Assembly: GCA_012295275.1 (NCBI GenBank)
Contig: CM022670.1
Location: 16,426,698-16,490,697, forward strand
DNA length: 64,000 nt
Origin: Chrysomallon squamiferum
Lineage: Eukaryota > Mollusca > Gastropoda > Neomphalida > Peltospiridae
Reading direction: 5' to 3'
This document shows positions 23,930 to 37,590 of the stretch, one piece after another. The stretch's first letter is position 1. Each line of letters opens with the position of its first letter. The position numbers were made by a program, and so were the translations under genes. Below the pieces are notes generated by a model. That model had not been told where the DNA came from, searched no databases, and worked only from the letters and a program-made list of their open reading frames with translations.

Positions 23930-25496
23930 ATGGGTTCCTCAAAGGAATGCGACGCGCGGGGCATAACCTTGGAAGAAGAAAGACATCATCTCGAAATTAA
24001 ATCAGAAAGCAGACTGAAAATTTTGTTTCAAGGGTAAACATTTTATTAATATACATTACGTACGAATGTGGAGCGCATACACGCACATAAACACATTTAA
24101 CACAATGCAAACGTACTTACATATATTCATACATACAGATCTACATAGAACGCATACAAGCACACTTACATACAAATGTATTTACATGCAAACATATATA
24201 TACATAGATACACAGGCATATACACATACATGATCACTGATACACATGCACATACATACATATACATACGCACATACACATACACACAAATATAAACATA
24301 ATTATGCACGTATAAACAGTTATATCAACATACGTACGTACGCACACACGACTCAACGGAAGAAAAATAGTTCGATACTAAGTTCTCAATTATCTACCTC
24401 TTCCTTCGATAATTCTAAACTTTTTTTTTTTTTATTCGTCACATTTTATACAATGATTCTTTGGAAACGGTATACAGATATTTATTTACTAGATAGATTT
24501 TAAATTACTGGAGTACAAAGTTCATACTGTTTTTTTTTGCAGACCATTTCTTCAACATAGCCGGCTAGTTTATTGTGCAGATGTTCTCAAAGGAGATAAC
24601 TCTTGGTGTCCGACCACTGACCGTTTTTGGCCGATCTCACCACAACGAGGCGGCCAGGACAAACTAACCGATGCTGTGGCAATCTTTCTGTGGATAATTT
24701 TTATCGTCTTCCCAACTGTCGCCATACCGGTAAGTCGCAGTTAATTGTTGTTATTTATTTATTTATTTATTTATTCATTCATTCATTCATTCATTCATCA
24801 TATTTTATTTTAAATGTATTCATCATCATGATCATCATCATCATTTATTTATTTATATATAATTATGATGTTGATTATTATTATTATTATTATTATATTT
24901 GTTATCGTTGTTGTTATTATTACTATTATATATTTTTATTATTGTTATCATTATTAATTATTATTATTATATAATTAATTATTACTATGATTATTATTAT
25001 TATTATTATTATCATTATTTATTTATTTATTTATTATTTTTGGAATGGCTAATTTAAATTTTTGAAGTCTGAGTTTGTGAAACAATTCATAGAATCCGTA
25101 GATAATAATTTATGCAGTGAATAATAAGTTGAATCTGTTTTAATGTCAATAGACATGTTTAATATATTATTTATCATGATTTTATTATTTCTTAAACGAT
25201 GTAGTTTTATTTTACGACATATTTAATAAATTATTGATCTTGATTTTCATAATTTTTAAACTATATTCTTCCATTTCACAAATATTTAGTAAATAATTTA
25301 TTTAATTTTTTTTTTTTTTTTTAAATGATCATGTTTGATTTTACACTATTTTAAACAAAGTGTTAATAATCATATTTTTAATTTTTAAATGATACTGTTT
25401 AATTTAGCATATAATCAATAAACTATTCATCATGATGTTCTTATTTCTTAAACGATATTGGTATTGGTATTCTTCGTCTTCTTCTTCTTCTTCTTT

Positions 25497-25580
<84 letters not shown>

Positions 25581-27000
25581 TACGTTTCTTGTGTTTTAAA
25601 CGATTATCTGAGAAATTCCAAAGTTAGGCTGTTATTATTTCAGATTGGCTCTTGTTTCCGCAACATCTGTAACGTAGTGAATGCTGTTACTCTTAGTCTG
25701 GTAGTGATTTACTTTTGATTTGTTTTTACATCATCATCAAGAACAACAAAAAATTCCGCAGGCAGTGGTTCATAATAAAGGTTTGTGTACTCTTAAAATG
25801 AAAAGTAAATAAACCAAATTGTTTGTTTAGCACATCACTGATGATACATTTGTTGTCACTGACTGAGAGAAAAATAAAAATAAAAACATGATACGCCATT
25901 ATAACGAAGAACGACGTAAAAAATACGTGATTTAATATATAAAATGTATATCTATTTTTACTAATAACAATGAAGAAGTTGATGATGGTAATGATAATGA
26001 TGAACATGATTTGATAATGATGATGATGATGATGATAATAATAATAATTACAATAATAATCATTATAATAATCGCTATAATAATCATCATCATCATCATC
26101 ATCAACGTCATCATAATAATTTTGACCTTACTATCTAATAAAGCCTTTAATTAAGTTCACAAGTATCTTTGTGTGTTTTTAAGAAAACGTAACATTACTT
26201 TCAGAGTGACGATCAAACGTGTAACTGCAATGAGAATCAAGTAACGTTTGTAACACGGGAGGTTTTGAACAATTTGTCTTTCCTGTCTTTACGAGAGAAA
26301 CGAGAACTGGATCTAAAACTGGCCCAGAATCCAAGTAAATATATATATCTGTTTTACTTTTTAGTTAAAAAAACGTTACAAGTAAACGTATTGTTTATGA
26401 ATATGTAACTACATACATGCGCACGCACATATAACTAGTAAGATCTTATGTTAATAAGAAAAAACGAACAACAGTTGTTTTTAATTGATTAATCTCAGTT
26501 ATTTGTTCTTACAGAAATAATAAAACTGAAAAAGTAATATTTGAAATAAAACTGAACCTAAAAAATTTCAGATAAAGGTGAACATAAAATATGTCAGATA
26601 AATTGAAGATAATTATGGGTTAGTTAAAGTAAATATATTTCAAATAAAGTTTAACATAAAAAGTGATATTTCAGATAAAGTTTAACAAAAGATGTAATAA
26701 TATGTCAGATAAACTTTAATAAAAGATGTAATAATATTTCGGATAAAGTTTAACAAAATGTACAGATATTTCGGATAAACTTTATATAATGCTTCAGATA
26801 AACTTTTTCTAATGCTTCAGATGAAGTTTAAATTTAAATGTAATAATATTTCAGACAAAGTTGCAGTTTTAATGGTGTGTAGCCGGTCTTTCTGGAAGTG
26901 TCGCATACTTGACCCTATTCTCTGCTTGGTTGCGTTAATTCTGATTTACACGACTGCAGTCATCATCCAACTCGAAATGTTAGAAATGTCGTCCTTGTGA
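23930..27000 (+). CDS. Unrecognised 188-residue protein with two hydrophobic segments, four exons
   Basis: The exons are 23930-24033, 24543-24729, 26205-26334 and 26855-27000. Every junction has GT/AG and the phases agree (2, 0, 1), ending at TGA 26998-27000. An in-frame TAA lies two codons before the ATG, fixing the start. The upstream part of the first exon probably begins after TTTCTACAG at about 23880. The product starts with a charged segment (GITLEEERHH) and has a W/P-rich stretch (about 54-68). The first hydrophobic helix is at about 76-96 (AVAIFLWIIFIVF). A loop with CNCN (103-106) and a charged helix (LREKRELDLKL) follows. The second hydrophobic helix is at about 158-178, with a short tail of ten residues. 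No signal peptide is seen and no family is recognised. A small two-pass or hairpin/tail-anchored membrane protein is the likeliest description. Confidence 0.7.
24034..24542. other. Intron 1 of the 188-residue-protein gene
   Basis: A 509-bp intron with donor GG/GTAAAC and a T-rich acceptor ending TTGCAG. About 300 bp of it is a degenerate CA/TA-rich repeat built on ACATAC-like units (about 24070-24350). Confidence 0.7.
24730..26204. repeat. Intron 2 of the 188-residue-protein gene, dominated by ATT/CTT repeats
   Basis: Contains TTTA/TTCA runs (about 24745-24800), degenerate ATT/ATC runs to about 25035, and a compound (CTT)n(ATT)n tract (about 25473-25580). A (GAT/AAT/ATC)n stretch lies at about 25980-26125. 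Long frames over these tracts are simple-repeat artefacts. Confidence 0.75.
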
Positions 27001-27941
27001 ACGTCATGTGATTAATCACGTGACGTCACCGTTCAGTGTTTTATAAAACAAGTCAGAAAAAACGTCTCTTTTTCACCTACCTCTTCTAAACGTTTGTTGC
27101 AGTATTGAAACCCTCACAAAGAAAACAGCGTGGAACGAAAACGACTGTGACTTTGATGGGAAACAAAACATTAGATAACAAAAGAAGATTTCAGATGAAA
27201 AGGAATTTGATTATCTGTTTCCCATGCATTTTTTTTAGCTTCGTATCACATTAAGAATAGCCATTTCGTTTTAATACAAAATATATATATATTTTTTTAT
27301 GAAATATGTTGTAATAGTTTGCTAGATCCGTTTGTACAGAAGAAAGCTATTTAGTTTTAGTACAATAAAATGTATAATAATAATAATAATAATAATAATA
27401 ACATCAACAACAACAGCAACAACAACAACAACTACAATATTATTATTATTATTATTACTATATGGTCAAAGCATTACAAAAATATTATAGAAATATTTAT
27501 TTTTTTATTATTATTGTTATAATTATATTTTCAAATGAAACTCATTAAAGAGACTTGTATGCAAATTGCATTACGAAGGTGGCTAATTAATGTACATACT
27601 GATAACACAAAAAAAAGCCACCCTTACATCAAAGGTTCAAGGACTGTTGTCTCCCACTCGTTACGCTATCAGTGTAAGTAAGTACAGATAGAGAGGCCTT
27701 CTTAGATAATTTAGTTCTGGTACTGGCCTTGAAATATACTGACCATGTTGTATGTGATATCTATGCTGTAAGTTGAAATGTACCTAAGCGATATAAGTAG
27801 AGCTACTGACTTTAATCTGTTATTAATATGTAAACAAACACACAGAGACATACAGGCGTACAGACATATATATATATAAACATTCACAGAGACATACAAA
27901 TAGGCATACACAAGTCAGTATATAGATATTATTATATGACT

Positions 27942-28039
<98 letters not shown>

Positions 28040-28518
28040 GCCAACATAGATACACATAAACTGTATATTAAAAAGTTAATGCCGAAAGATTTGTTTTATA
28101 AGTCATATATGTTTAGTCATTAGTAAATATTTGTTTATATTTTCAGTCTCTCACTACATAAACAGGAATAATACCAAGGTGACGGAGACGATAATGTAAT
28201 TAATGTATTAAATATTAAGCGCACAGACTATTATAAAATACATGTTTAGTTATATATTACAGTTACTGAAAGTTATAATACATAAAATGTGTGTTAATGA
28301 ACTGTTCCTATTTCAGTTATTGAATGTTCTAGTCCTCACGTATCAGGGACGTATTATCATTATTCTTGCCATGGTAATCATTATCATCATCATCATTATT
28401 ATTATTGTTGTCATCATTATCATAATATTATTATCATCATCATTATCATCATGATGCTATTATTATTATTATTTTTGTTGTTATTATCAATATCATACTA
28501 TTATTATTATTATTATTA

Positions 28519-28588
<70 letters not shown>

Positions 28589-29986
28589 GGTGTTTTAAAA
28601 GAACTGTTTTTCGTTTTATATTTATTTTTTATTATTGTTATTCTTCCTAATATCTGTTGAAAACTGAAGTGTCGTCCTGATAATTGTTTTGTTTTATCAT
28701 CAAAATGAATTAAAAATTATTTTTTACTATTATTCTGTCTTGTTGTCAAAAAGCCACTCTCTCTCTCTGATCTCATGACTTACTTTATAATAATTACTTC
28801 TAAATACGAACTAAAAGCGCAAAATCATAATTATTACAGCTTCGACAAACGCATTCAAAACACTTAACAATTAAAAAAAAAAATAAATCCACCAAAAGAC
28901 AACAACAACACACCCACATACACACAATAAATAAATAAATAAATAAATAAGTGAAAAATAAAAAATGAATAAATAAATTGTACAAAATAATGATAATAAT
29001 ATAGAAACAAACAAACAAGTAAAAATAAGTAGAAATAAAATAATTAGCATTCAGTGGAGATTGAACAATCGTGTTATGTATAATGACTTGTACGAACTTA
29101 TTGCAAACTTTACAATTTATACTATCTTCATGCAGCTCTTAATATCCATATTAATCCATATTAATATTTTATTTTGTAACAAAAGAAATTATGAAGATAA
29201 CCTTTTCAAGATTTCTTTAGAATTATTTTATTTATTTATTTTTATTGTTTCAGTTCACTCTTTTAGACTATACAAAATTTAATTTCTTTCTTGCTATTAA
29301 AATCGAAAGATTTTTGATGATTTGTAATAAATTCACTTCAGTTCTACTTGCGTAAGAATTTATAATAAATTATATACATAATAATAATAATAATTATTTT
29401 ATTTTTTTGATACAAAGAAGTTTATAAATGATTTTATATTTAAACCACTCATTAATTTTAACGCAAACTTCACAGAGTATAAATCAGTAAACCATTTAAC
29501 ATTACTTAACTTGTAACTTATCAGTATTATTCTGATACGAATTTATTAAAATATCAGATAGCTGATATTTTACTCAAACATGAAGCACATGAAATGTTTT
29601 CTGAGAATATCTTCATAAAAAGACCCGGGATCAAAAAGCGCGCTGAAAATGCGGAAGGTCGATATGTGACGTAACAAATTTGACCTTGGACCTCTGTGTG
29701 CGGCCTAAAAGTTTCCGGGAAGATATTTTCCAAAAGGTCCATACTCATTTGTTTCTTACAGACGTTTGGTGATTCATTATATATATTAGCTGTAACTAAT
29801 ATAGTGGAAAAAAAATATATGATTTTTGTAATATTATTAAAAGTTGTAGTTCTCGTTTTGTCGGTCCTTTCTAATTAATTAGATAAATTCCATTATTCAA
29901 TACCAATAAAATAGTAAAATCAGCTTATAGTTGTTTAATACTAAAACACTGTACATCTGTGAAAAATTCACATCACGTGCTGTCAG
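27001..29986. other. Non-coding, long microsatellites
   Basis: Contains (AAT)n/(AAC)n (about 27374-27430), a perfect (CT)n (27943-28020) joined to (CA)n (28020-28039), and a long ATT/ATC tract (about 28355-28590). An (AAAT)n tract lies at about 28927-28952. A GC-richer unique patch at about 29600-29760 ends at a possible acceptor (TTTCTTACAG), but no exon is supported after it. Confidence 0.7.
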
Positions 29987-30170
29987 TGTGATTGTCAGTA
30001 GCAACCACAATCGCTACAGCCTGAACTGCATCGTGGCCGAGGTAGCTATGTCAAACCAAGCTATCTCTCAGATAACGTATCCAAGAAATCCGGATCTAAA
30101 TGGAGTTTATGTAACAATTCTACAGACGACAAACCAGCAAATCTTATCAAAGAAGAATAGCTACTTGTAG
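29987..30170 (+). CDS. Possible terminal coding exon, unrecognised
   Basis: A candidate acceptor (GCTGTCAG at 29979-29986) is followed by an open frame of about 60 codons ending at TAG 30168-30170. It has balanced, protein-like composition (for example YPRNPDLNGVYVTIL) unlike the surrounding DNA. No upstream partner exon was identified and no domain is recognised. It directly precedes the 24-bp minisatellite. It may be a 3' exon of an unseen gene or a coding fossil. Confidence 0.25.
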
Positions 30171-30219
30171 CTGGAGGTCGGGTCACAGTTTTCATTTGAA
30201 ATTCTGGACGGTGTTTGTG

Positions 30220-30556
30220 TAGTGTTGTTTTAAACAGATCGTATACGGTGTTGTGTTAAACAGTTCGCACAGTGTTCATACAGTTCATACAGTGATGTTT
30301 TAAATAGATCGTACAATGTTGTGTTAAACAGTTCATACAGTGTTGTTTTAAACAGTTCTACAGTGTTGTTTTAAACAGTTCATACAGTGTTGTTTTAAAC
30401 AGTTCATTGTTATGTTAAACAGTTCATAGAGTGTGTTTTAAACAGTTCATACAATGTTGTTTTAAACAGTTCTACAGTGTTGTTTTAAACAGTTCATTGT
30501 TGTTTTAAACAGTTCATACAGTGGTGTTTTAAACAGTTTATATACTGTGTTTTAAA
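30220..30556 (+). repeat. Minisatellite, ~24 bp unit
   Basis: A dozen or more degenerate copies of a unit close to TGTTGTTTTAAACAGTTCATACAG, some shortened to about 19 bp. It lies between the candidate exon at 29987 and a long (AG)n tract at about 30716-30834. Confidence 0.9.
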
Positions 30557-30714
30557 TGGGATGTTATGGCGTTGTTTCACGGAGGCTACATTCAGGTATG
30601 TATATTTTAGACTGAAGAACTTACTATTCTTAATGTTAGAAAATGGCTTTCGGTTTTTATCTAATCTTCTAATGTATATCCTGTTTACATTTTATTTGTC
30701 TGACATATTACAAT

Positions 30715-30757
<43 letters not shown>

Positions 30758-30764
30758 GAGGGAG

Positions 30765-30837
<73 letters not shown>

Positions 30838-32324
30838 GTAGTATTTTAAATATATATTGTGTTACTATCAACTCTCTGTCGATTCATCTTAGATAAGCTT
30901 TAAGTGTTTAAGTTACTGTGCTGTTTTTATGCTTATCTCAGTCTGGATTACATTCCCATATCAACAAAACCGGTTTCCAGCCCAGTTCAGATAATCAAAT
31001 ATTGAAAATAACTGAGGATCACAACAGCAACAACTACAATAATAACAATTATCATAAATAATAATAAAAAAAAAAAAATAAAAAAAATAATTAAAAAAAT
31101 AAAAATACAACTGTATAACTATACAATATCTAAGAGTCGCCATTTGTCTGTAATTAGACGTCATTTTTCTCTAAGGTTGTTTTTAGTGTTGTCTTTGAAA
31201 AAAAAAAAGACAGGAATCGGTCCGTCATGTACGCAATGACATCACGACTTCAGTTCTGAAGAATTAAATAGCGGCGGTCAGGCATTTTGTAAGAGTAATA
31301 TTTTATTTTCATAACTCGTCGCAAAGAACATTAAAATAATAAGTGTGAAATATAAATTTATTAATCCATTAATTTGTTCCGCACAGGTAAACTTTTAAGA
31401 CGAACGTTATATATGTTTCTTTAACTTCCTTAAGTAAAAGAGACGCCAGAAGGGAGATAATTCTAGTTACATAAATATAATAAAAAACGGGAATTATTGC
31501 CCATAACGATAGGAGATGATGTGTTAAGATTTCTTCCCTTTCTTAGTTCAGCTTTTACTTTCATTTTGTTTACAAAGGCTGCACAAAGTATAAAGATATT
31601 TACTATTTATAGTTTTATTATTAATAGCTACAACAACAGTAGTAATAGTAATAGCAATAATGGTAGTAATGTAATATACATGTTTTAGTATTATAGTAGT
31701 AGTAATAGTATTTTAATAGTAATTTTAGTAGTGGTAATTAATGGTTCTAGTACAATAGTTCAGAACTGACTAATGTGTATAACAAAAAGATTTATAAAAC
31801 TAGTTTACTGATAGTAATCGACTGAGTGCTGTCTACTGTGAATAAATCAGAAGCACAATCAAACCTCTTTAGTCACCTCTCATAACGCTTACCGCTCCCA
31901 AAATACTTGAGTACCTTTCGTTTGCATATAAGTATGCGTTAATTTATCGCCACCCGATATCAAAGTTTTGACACACTCTAATACAAATGCATGGTAAAAT
32001 CACCCGATAAACAGCTACCAGCCGATCTCTTGTAACAATCATCACCTCTGTATAAATCATATTCCTTCTAACCGTTTTACAACTTTAAAACATTAAGACT
32101 TCCCCAGTCAAATTTTCAGTGCTTCATAAATAAAAAAAATGTTATATAAGTGTATAAAGAAGTAACCCAATAGTTTCCCCTTTCCTCGTGTTTTATATTA
32201 CTGAACAATAAGGGAATTCATATTGAATCCCTCATTTTAAAACAAACATTTATTATCCGGCTGTTCAAGAAAAAGCGAATAAGAAGAATATAGACAATGT
32301 AAATGGTTCAGTGATCAACACTTT
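30557..32324. other. Non-coding with a long (AG)n tract
   Basis: (AG)n occupies about 30716-30834 with two short interruptions. Degenerate AAT/TAG repeats occur at about 31030-31110 and 31620-31740. Nothing else is supported; the small frames here are unrecognised. Confidence 0.7.
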
Positions 32325-32872
32325 TTTGGTTTTTTACATTAATTCGTGTTTTTGAACTCAGAATATTTTAATAAGACAGCGAGACAAGCAATAGCGTATT
32401 TTGGCCCAGTACTGAGGTTTGGTACCTGCGGTAATTCATGACCTGAGAAAATTCGTTAAACCACCCTGTTCGTTATAACGAATAAAATGAGTTGAGCATA
32501 ACTAACGGCGTTGTAAAGAGGTTTGACTGTCGTTTATTATTTATCGCTTTGATCAACGATCAGTGAATTTAATAACATTTTGTTAAAAGTATCTATGGCT
32601 TTTTTTTCCTTTTTTTGTTGTTGTAAATAATTCCAAAATTTCTATATATTTCAGATTCTGTATTAATAATTTAAAGAGATAGTTTGCGTTTGTATCTATG
32701 TACATGTCGTGTGAGTGTAGTATATGTGTGAATATGTGTACGTGTGTGTAAATGTGTATAAGTGTAGGCCTACTTGTATGAACTAGTGTTTATATAATTA
32801 TAGAAGTAAAGATGTAGGTGTGTGATTTCTTTATTTCTTGTCTGAATCTGAGGAGCATGTCAGAATAATAAC

Positions 32873-32930
<58 letters not shown>
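32325..32930 (+). mobile_element. Dispersed repeat, copy 2
   Basis: A near-identical, same-orientation copy of 6955-7545, sharing the T-rich start, the 'tggcccagtactgaggtttg' core, the GTAGGCCTAC palindrome and the terminal block 'gaggagcatgtcagaataat'. It differs by a shortened T/GTT tract, a 10-bp loss near 32708 and scattered substitutions. It ends in (AAT)n (about 32865-32928), whereas copy 1 ends in a TAC/TAA tract. The shared simple-repeat 3' end marks the element boundary. Confidence 0.78.
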
Positions 32931-35900
32931 TAAATAAAATATATCGGAATGTATAGCTTAAGCAAATATATATCATTATTTATATAATGCAAATAGATTA
33001 TTGTAATACACTGATTTTGTTCTGAGTGACTAAATGACAGAGAGAAAAAGGGGACTATCAAATTATTATATTTAGTATTTTCTTATCTCATTGCTTTCTT
33101 AACAGAAGATTACTAATAAAATAAAATGTGTCCAGTTGACCTGTTATATTAACTGTTTTTCTTTATTTAATTGGGTTTTTTTTTTTTTCAGAAGAAGATT
33201 ACTAATAAACGACGTATTTAAAATTCTCGTTTTTCACAACATTAATGGTCTCTTTTGAAAAGTTCTGTAAAACCACCAGTGTAAATGAATAAGCAGAACA
33301 CGTTTGTTTTTCTACGCATTAAGGAAAACGTTGTAAAGAAACCTAAGACTAAATCGTTATACGTGTTTCAAAATTTACAGGCTACGTTTTTATTTTGGCT
33401 TTTGGATGGTCAGCGTCCCTTTGTGTTTGCTAAAAGATTTTTGCACAAACAATGACCAGTCGCTTCTGTGTAATTAACAAAAGACGACATGGGACAGTTT
33501 TACTCAATTACTTTTTATTGTATTTTTTTTAAAAATACACATTCGTCGTTATTCGATTCAGTTTAGTGAGTTAATGTTATTAAATTTATTTCTCTAATAA
33601 TATGAATGTGATTTTGAAAAAAAAAAAAACGGTGCATGTTAAAAGCAATTTTCATACGGTATTTCATCCAGTAGTTAAAAATAGTTAAAAAAACCCACCC
33701 CCAAAAACAATCCCTGGTGGAAAAGTGCTATGCCTTTGTAAAAAAATGGGACGTCATAAATTACCCATCCCAGAATCTGTCCCTGTCGGCATAGGTGTAA
33801 ATATTCACATAGACGAGTTTGTTTAAAACGCTGAACAGAGTGCTATCACCTCAAGAATAAACTTTGCTGTTTAGGTATCCGCAGTTATTAATTTTTACAG
33901 TATGATCAGGAATAAACGAGCGCGGTGCAAAACGGAGTTTATCAAAGATAAATACGAGGTAAAATATCTGTGTGTTTTTCTGTTTTAATCGTCCCGCACG
34001 TACACGCTCGTCGATATTAAAGTGTTTGTAAAGATACAATTGTTTCAAAGACCTTATGCGCTGTGCAAAATAAAGCTTTTCGTTATATTTGAAAGGGTTG
34101 TTGATTTCGGCGCCAAAACCAATATGGAATGTTTTCTTTGGATGTTTGGTATTGGCATGTTTTCAGTCACGAGGACTGGCAGTATCCTTAAAGCACCTGC
34201 AATGTAAACCTTATCGATTTTGCGGACGTGACCCTTTGACCTCAAATAAAATTTGAAAAAATAGTTTTGTTTTTGTTCACCACATTGGGAACTCAATTTT
34301 GAAAGAGGAGAGCTAAAGTTATAAGTCGTTCTGCTTAACAGAATTAAATTTACAAGAGTTTAGAATAACTGTTCTTGAACTATTTCATTATTATTCATCC
34401 TCGAGTCTTTACAACAAATTTCATTCACCCATGACTAAATTTCCTAATATTTTTTGGTAATTTTTGTTTTAATTTCCCTTCTAGTTTCATTCAGCCTTGG
34501 GCTAAACGCTGAACAGTTTACGAAGCAATGTTATAGAGACTCTCCATCTAACAGTAGATCTTAATCCAGATAGTTTATATTTTAGTTTGTGGATATCGAA
34601 ACTTTTTGGACACACGCCTTATCTCACATCCTGAAAAATTTTGATTCCTCCATTGTATAAAAGCCAACCAAGTTCTGAAAACTTTTAGCACATAGAGTAT
34701 TAATTAATATATTTCACAAAACCAATCAAATTTAATAATTGACTTATTATCTTTTTTTTATGGCAAGATATCTTGGCCATTGACACCAACGGGTTCAGAA
34801 AAACCTACTCTTAATACATCATATTCAAATGTTCTTCATTTGAAGCGTATGCCGCACGTGTAAACCAAAAGTAGGAGGGAAATACATGTGGCTGAAAAAT
34901 CAATACACAAATGTATGTATACATGTACATATGTACGTATTGATGTATGTTGGTCTGTATATATATCTATCTGGATATGTATGTGTATCTGTAGGTATTT
35001 ATTTATCAATATATATCTATATATAGATGTGTGCGTGCGCGTATATCTGTAGGTGTGTGTATGTTAATATGTATGTATGTATTTACGTATGTATATTTAT
35101 ATATGCAAACAAAATCCTCGATTTCATGTATCTTAATTCAACGAAACTTTACGATAAGATAAAAAAAAAAGAGTAAAATTAAAAAAAAAATATATACTCT
35201 GTATTGGATAACAAAACACTTAAACTTGTTAAAGAATCCACCATTTGTTTCATAAACGTGTATAGATTATATGAGCTTTGACCTTTTGACACCCGCTATG
35301 GGCCTCTATATCTGCATAATGTGGGGGACCAAGTGTGATTTAGCGCCCATTACTCGGGGCCCGTTCTTGGTCTATGCGGCCAAAAATAATGGTGTGTGTG
35401 TTTGTTTTTGTTTTTTTGTTCATATGTACACACGTGTGCTTGCATGTGTAATTATTCATATATATATGTATGCCTTTATGGAAATTAGCTGAGATATGTC
35501 TTGATTAAAAAACCAAAAAAAAATACAAACAAAAACAAACAGAACATGAGTATTTCGATCTAAAAAAGACAACGATGTTGTTAGCAGTGCAGGAAATACT
35601 ATCTAAACGACAATATTTGTTTGTACAACACGTGAGCAAAGCGACCCGCTCATTGAGATAACAGAAATCCTAAAACAAATAAAACAGTTTTCACATCACC
35701 ACTATAAGAGTCCGTGTGCCCGAATTCATCACCATTGTTCTCATACCCATTGTCTTTAATTTGTTATAGAACAACAACGACAGCAGCAACAACAACAATA
35801 ACAACAACAACAACAACAACAATAATAAATAACAATAATAATTATTATTTTATTTAATACAAAATGATAAAAATGACTTTGCCTATAAACCAACCAAGAA

Positions 35901-36179
35901 GTATAATAATAAATATTTAATACCCAACGACAAAAATTTATTTCTTCAGAAAGTATCCTGTACAGCAACGAAATAATATTTCTATTGTAAATACAATAAT
36001 ATTTTGACCATTTTAATTTTTAAATGGTTATGCCTTAATTTATTTTCATTTTCTATTCTGGAAGAAGAAGAAAAAAAATATTTACATATATATAAAAATA
36101 ATAATTTATATATGGAAAAATTATTTAGAAATATTTAGGAGTTATTTTTGGTATGTCGGGTAAATTAATGGCAGTATTT
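32931..36179. other. Non-coding; degenerate TATG/GT repeats
   Basis: Mostly unique AT-rich sequence. A degenerate (TATG)n region lies at about 34910-35105 and an (AAC)n tract at about 35767-35825. Small frames at 33851-34048 (minus), 34022-34207 (plus) and 35271-35492 (plus) lie in slightly GC-richer DNA but show no domain and no consistent splice sites. Confidence 0.6.
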
Positions 36180-37590
36180 TAAGACTCAATATTAGTGAAT
36201 AACATAACTTTACTGAATAATATGACTAATTTTTAAAAAGTATGACTACTCTGTGTATGATTCTTCTGACTAAACATGGCTCTTTTGAATAACAAAACTA
36301 ATGACTGATTTACACAACTATTGAAAGATGACTTCAGTTATTAAATTCAAAATACTGAATAACATGACTATTGAATACATGACTCTAATTATTGAATAAC
36401 ATGACTGTGTTGGATACAAGATTCTAATACAGAATAACATGACTGTATAAGATATATGACTAATTACAGAATAACATGACTATGTTGGATACATGACTCA
36501 AATTACTGAATAATATAACTATATTGGATACATGATTCTAATTACTGAATAACATGACTCTGTTAAATACATGACTCTAATTACTGAATAACAGGACTGT
36601 AGTTATTGAATAACTACCATGTTAAATACATGACTCATTTTACTGAATGACATGACTGTTAGATACATGACTCTAATTATAAAATAACATGATTCTGTTA
36701 AATATGTGACTCTAATTATTGAATAACATGATTGTTAAATATATGACTGCAATTACTGAATAACATGACTGTGTTAGATACATGACTTTAGTTAATGAAT
36801 AATATGACTACCGAATACATGATTCCAGTTACCAAATAACATGACTACTGAATACATGACTCTAATTACTGGATAGCATGACTCTAAATACAGACTAACA
36901 TAACATGGTTGGATATATGACTCTAATTACTGAATAAAATGACTATGTTGGATACATCATCTAATTATTGAACAGCATAACTATGTTGGATACATGATTC
37001 TAAATACTGAATAACATAACATTGTTGGATACATAACTCCAGTTCCTGAATAACAGAACTCTGTTGTATATATGACACTAATTACTGAAATATCATAACT
37101 ATACTAAATTCATGATTATAATTACTGAATAATATTATTGTGTTACGTGCATAATGACTCTAATTATTGAATAACAATACTGGGTTGGATAATGACTCTA
37201 ATTATTGAATAACATGACCATGTTGGATACATGACTCTAATTTCTGAACATCATGACTATGTTGGATACATGACTCTAATTATTGAATAATATCACTGTG
37301 TTGATATATGACTCTAATTACAGAATAACATAAGTATTGAATATATGACTGTAATTACATAATAAAATAACTTTTAGCTACATGACTCTATTCTGAACAA
37401 CATGACTGTTGAAAATATCACTCTAATTACTGAGTACCATGACTGTGTTGGATGCATGACTATTTGCTAAATAACAAGTCTATGTTGGATACAAGACTCT
37501 TTAAAGAATAACAGTCTGTTGGACACATAATTCTAATCGCTATATTCATACCTCAGAAAACTGAATAACATGATACATTATTCTAATCGA
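36180..37590 (+). repeat. Minisatellite, ~39 bp unit, about 1.4 kb
   Basis: More than 30 degenerate copies of a unit near ATTACTGAATAACATGACTG plus TGTTGGATACATGACTCTA. The copies vary by substitution and small indels, so no long frame survives on either strand. Isolated diverged copies recur at about 39970-40110, outside the main array. Confidence 0.92.

Noticed and set aside
25458..26114. Isoleucine-, leucine- and methionine-rich frames
   Set aside because: They translate ATT, CTT and GAT repeats inside an intron.
36180..37590. CRISPR-like array
   Set aside because: Units are contiguous without distinct spacers and are degenerate, in a eukaryotic context; it is a minisatellite.
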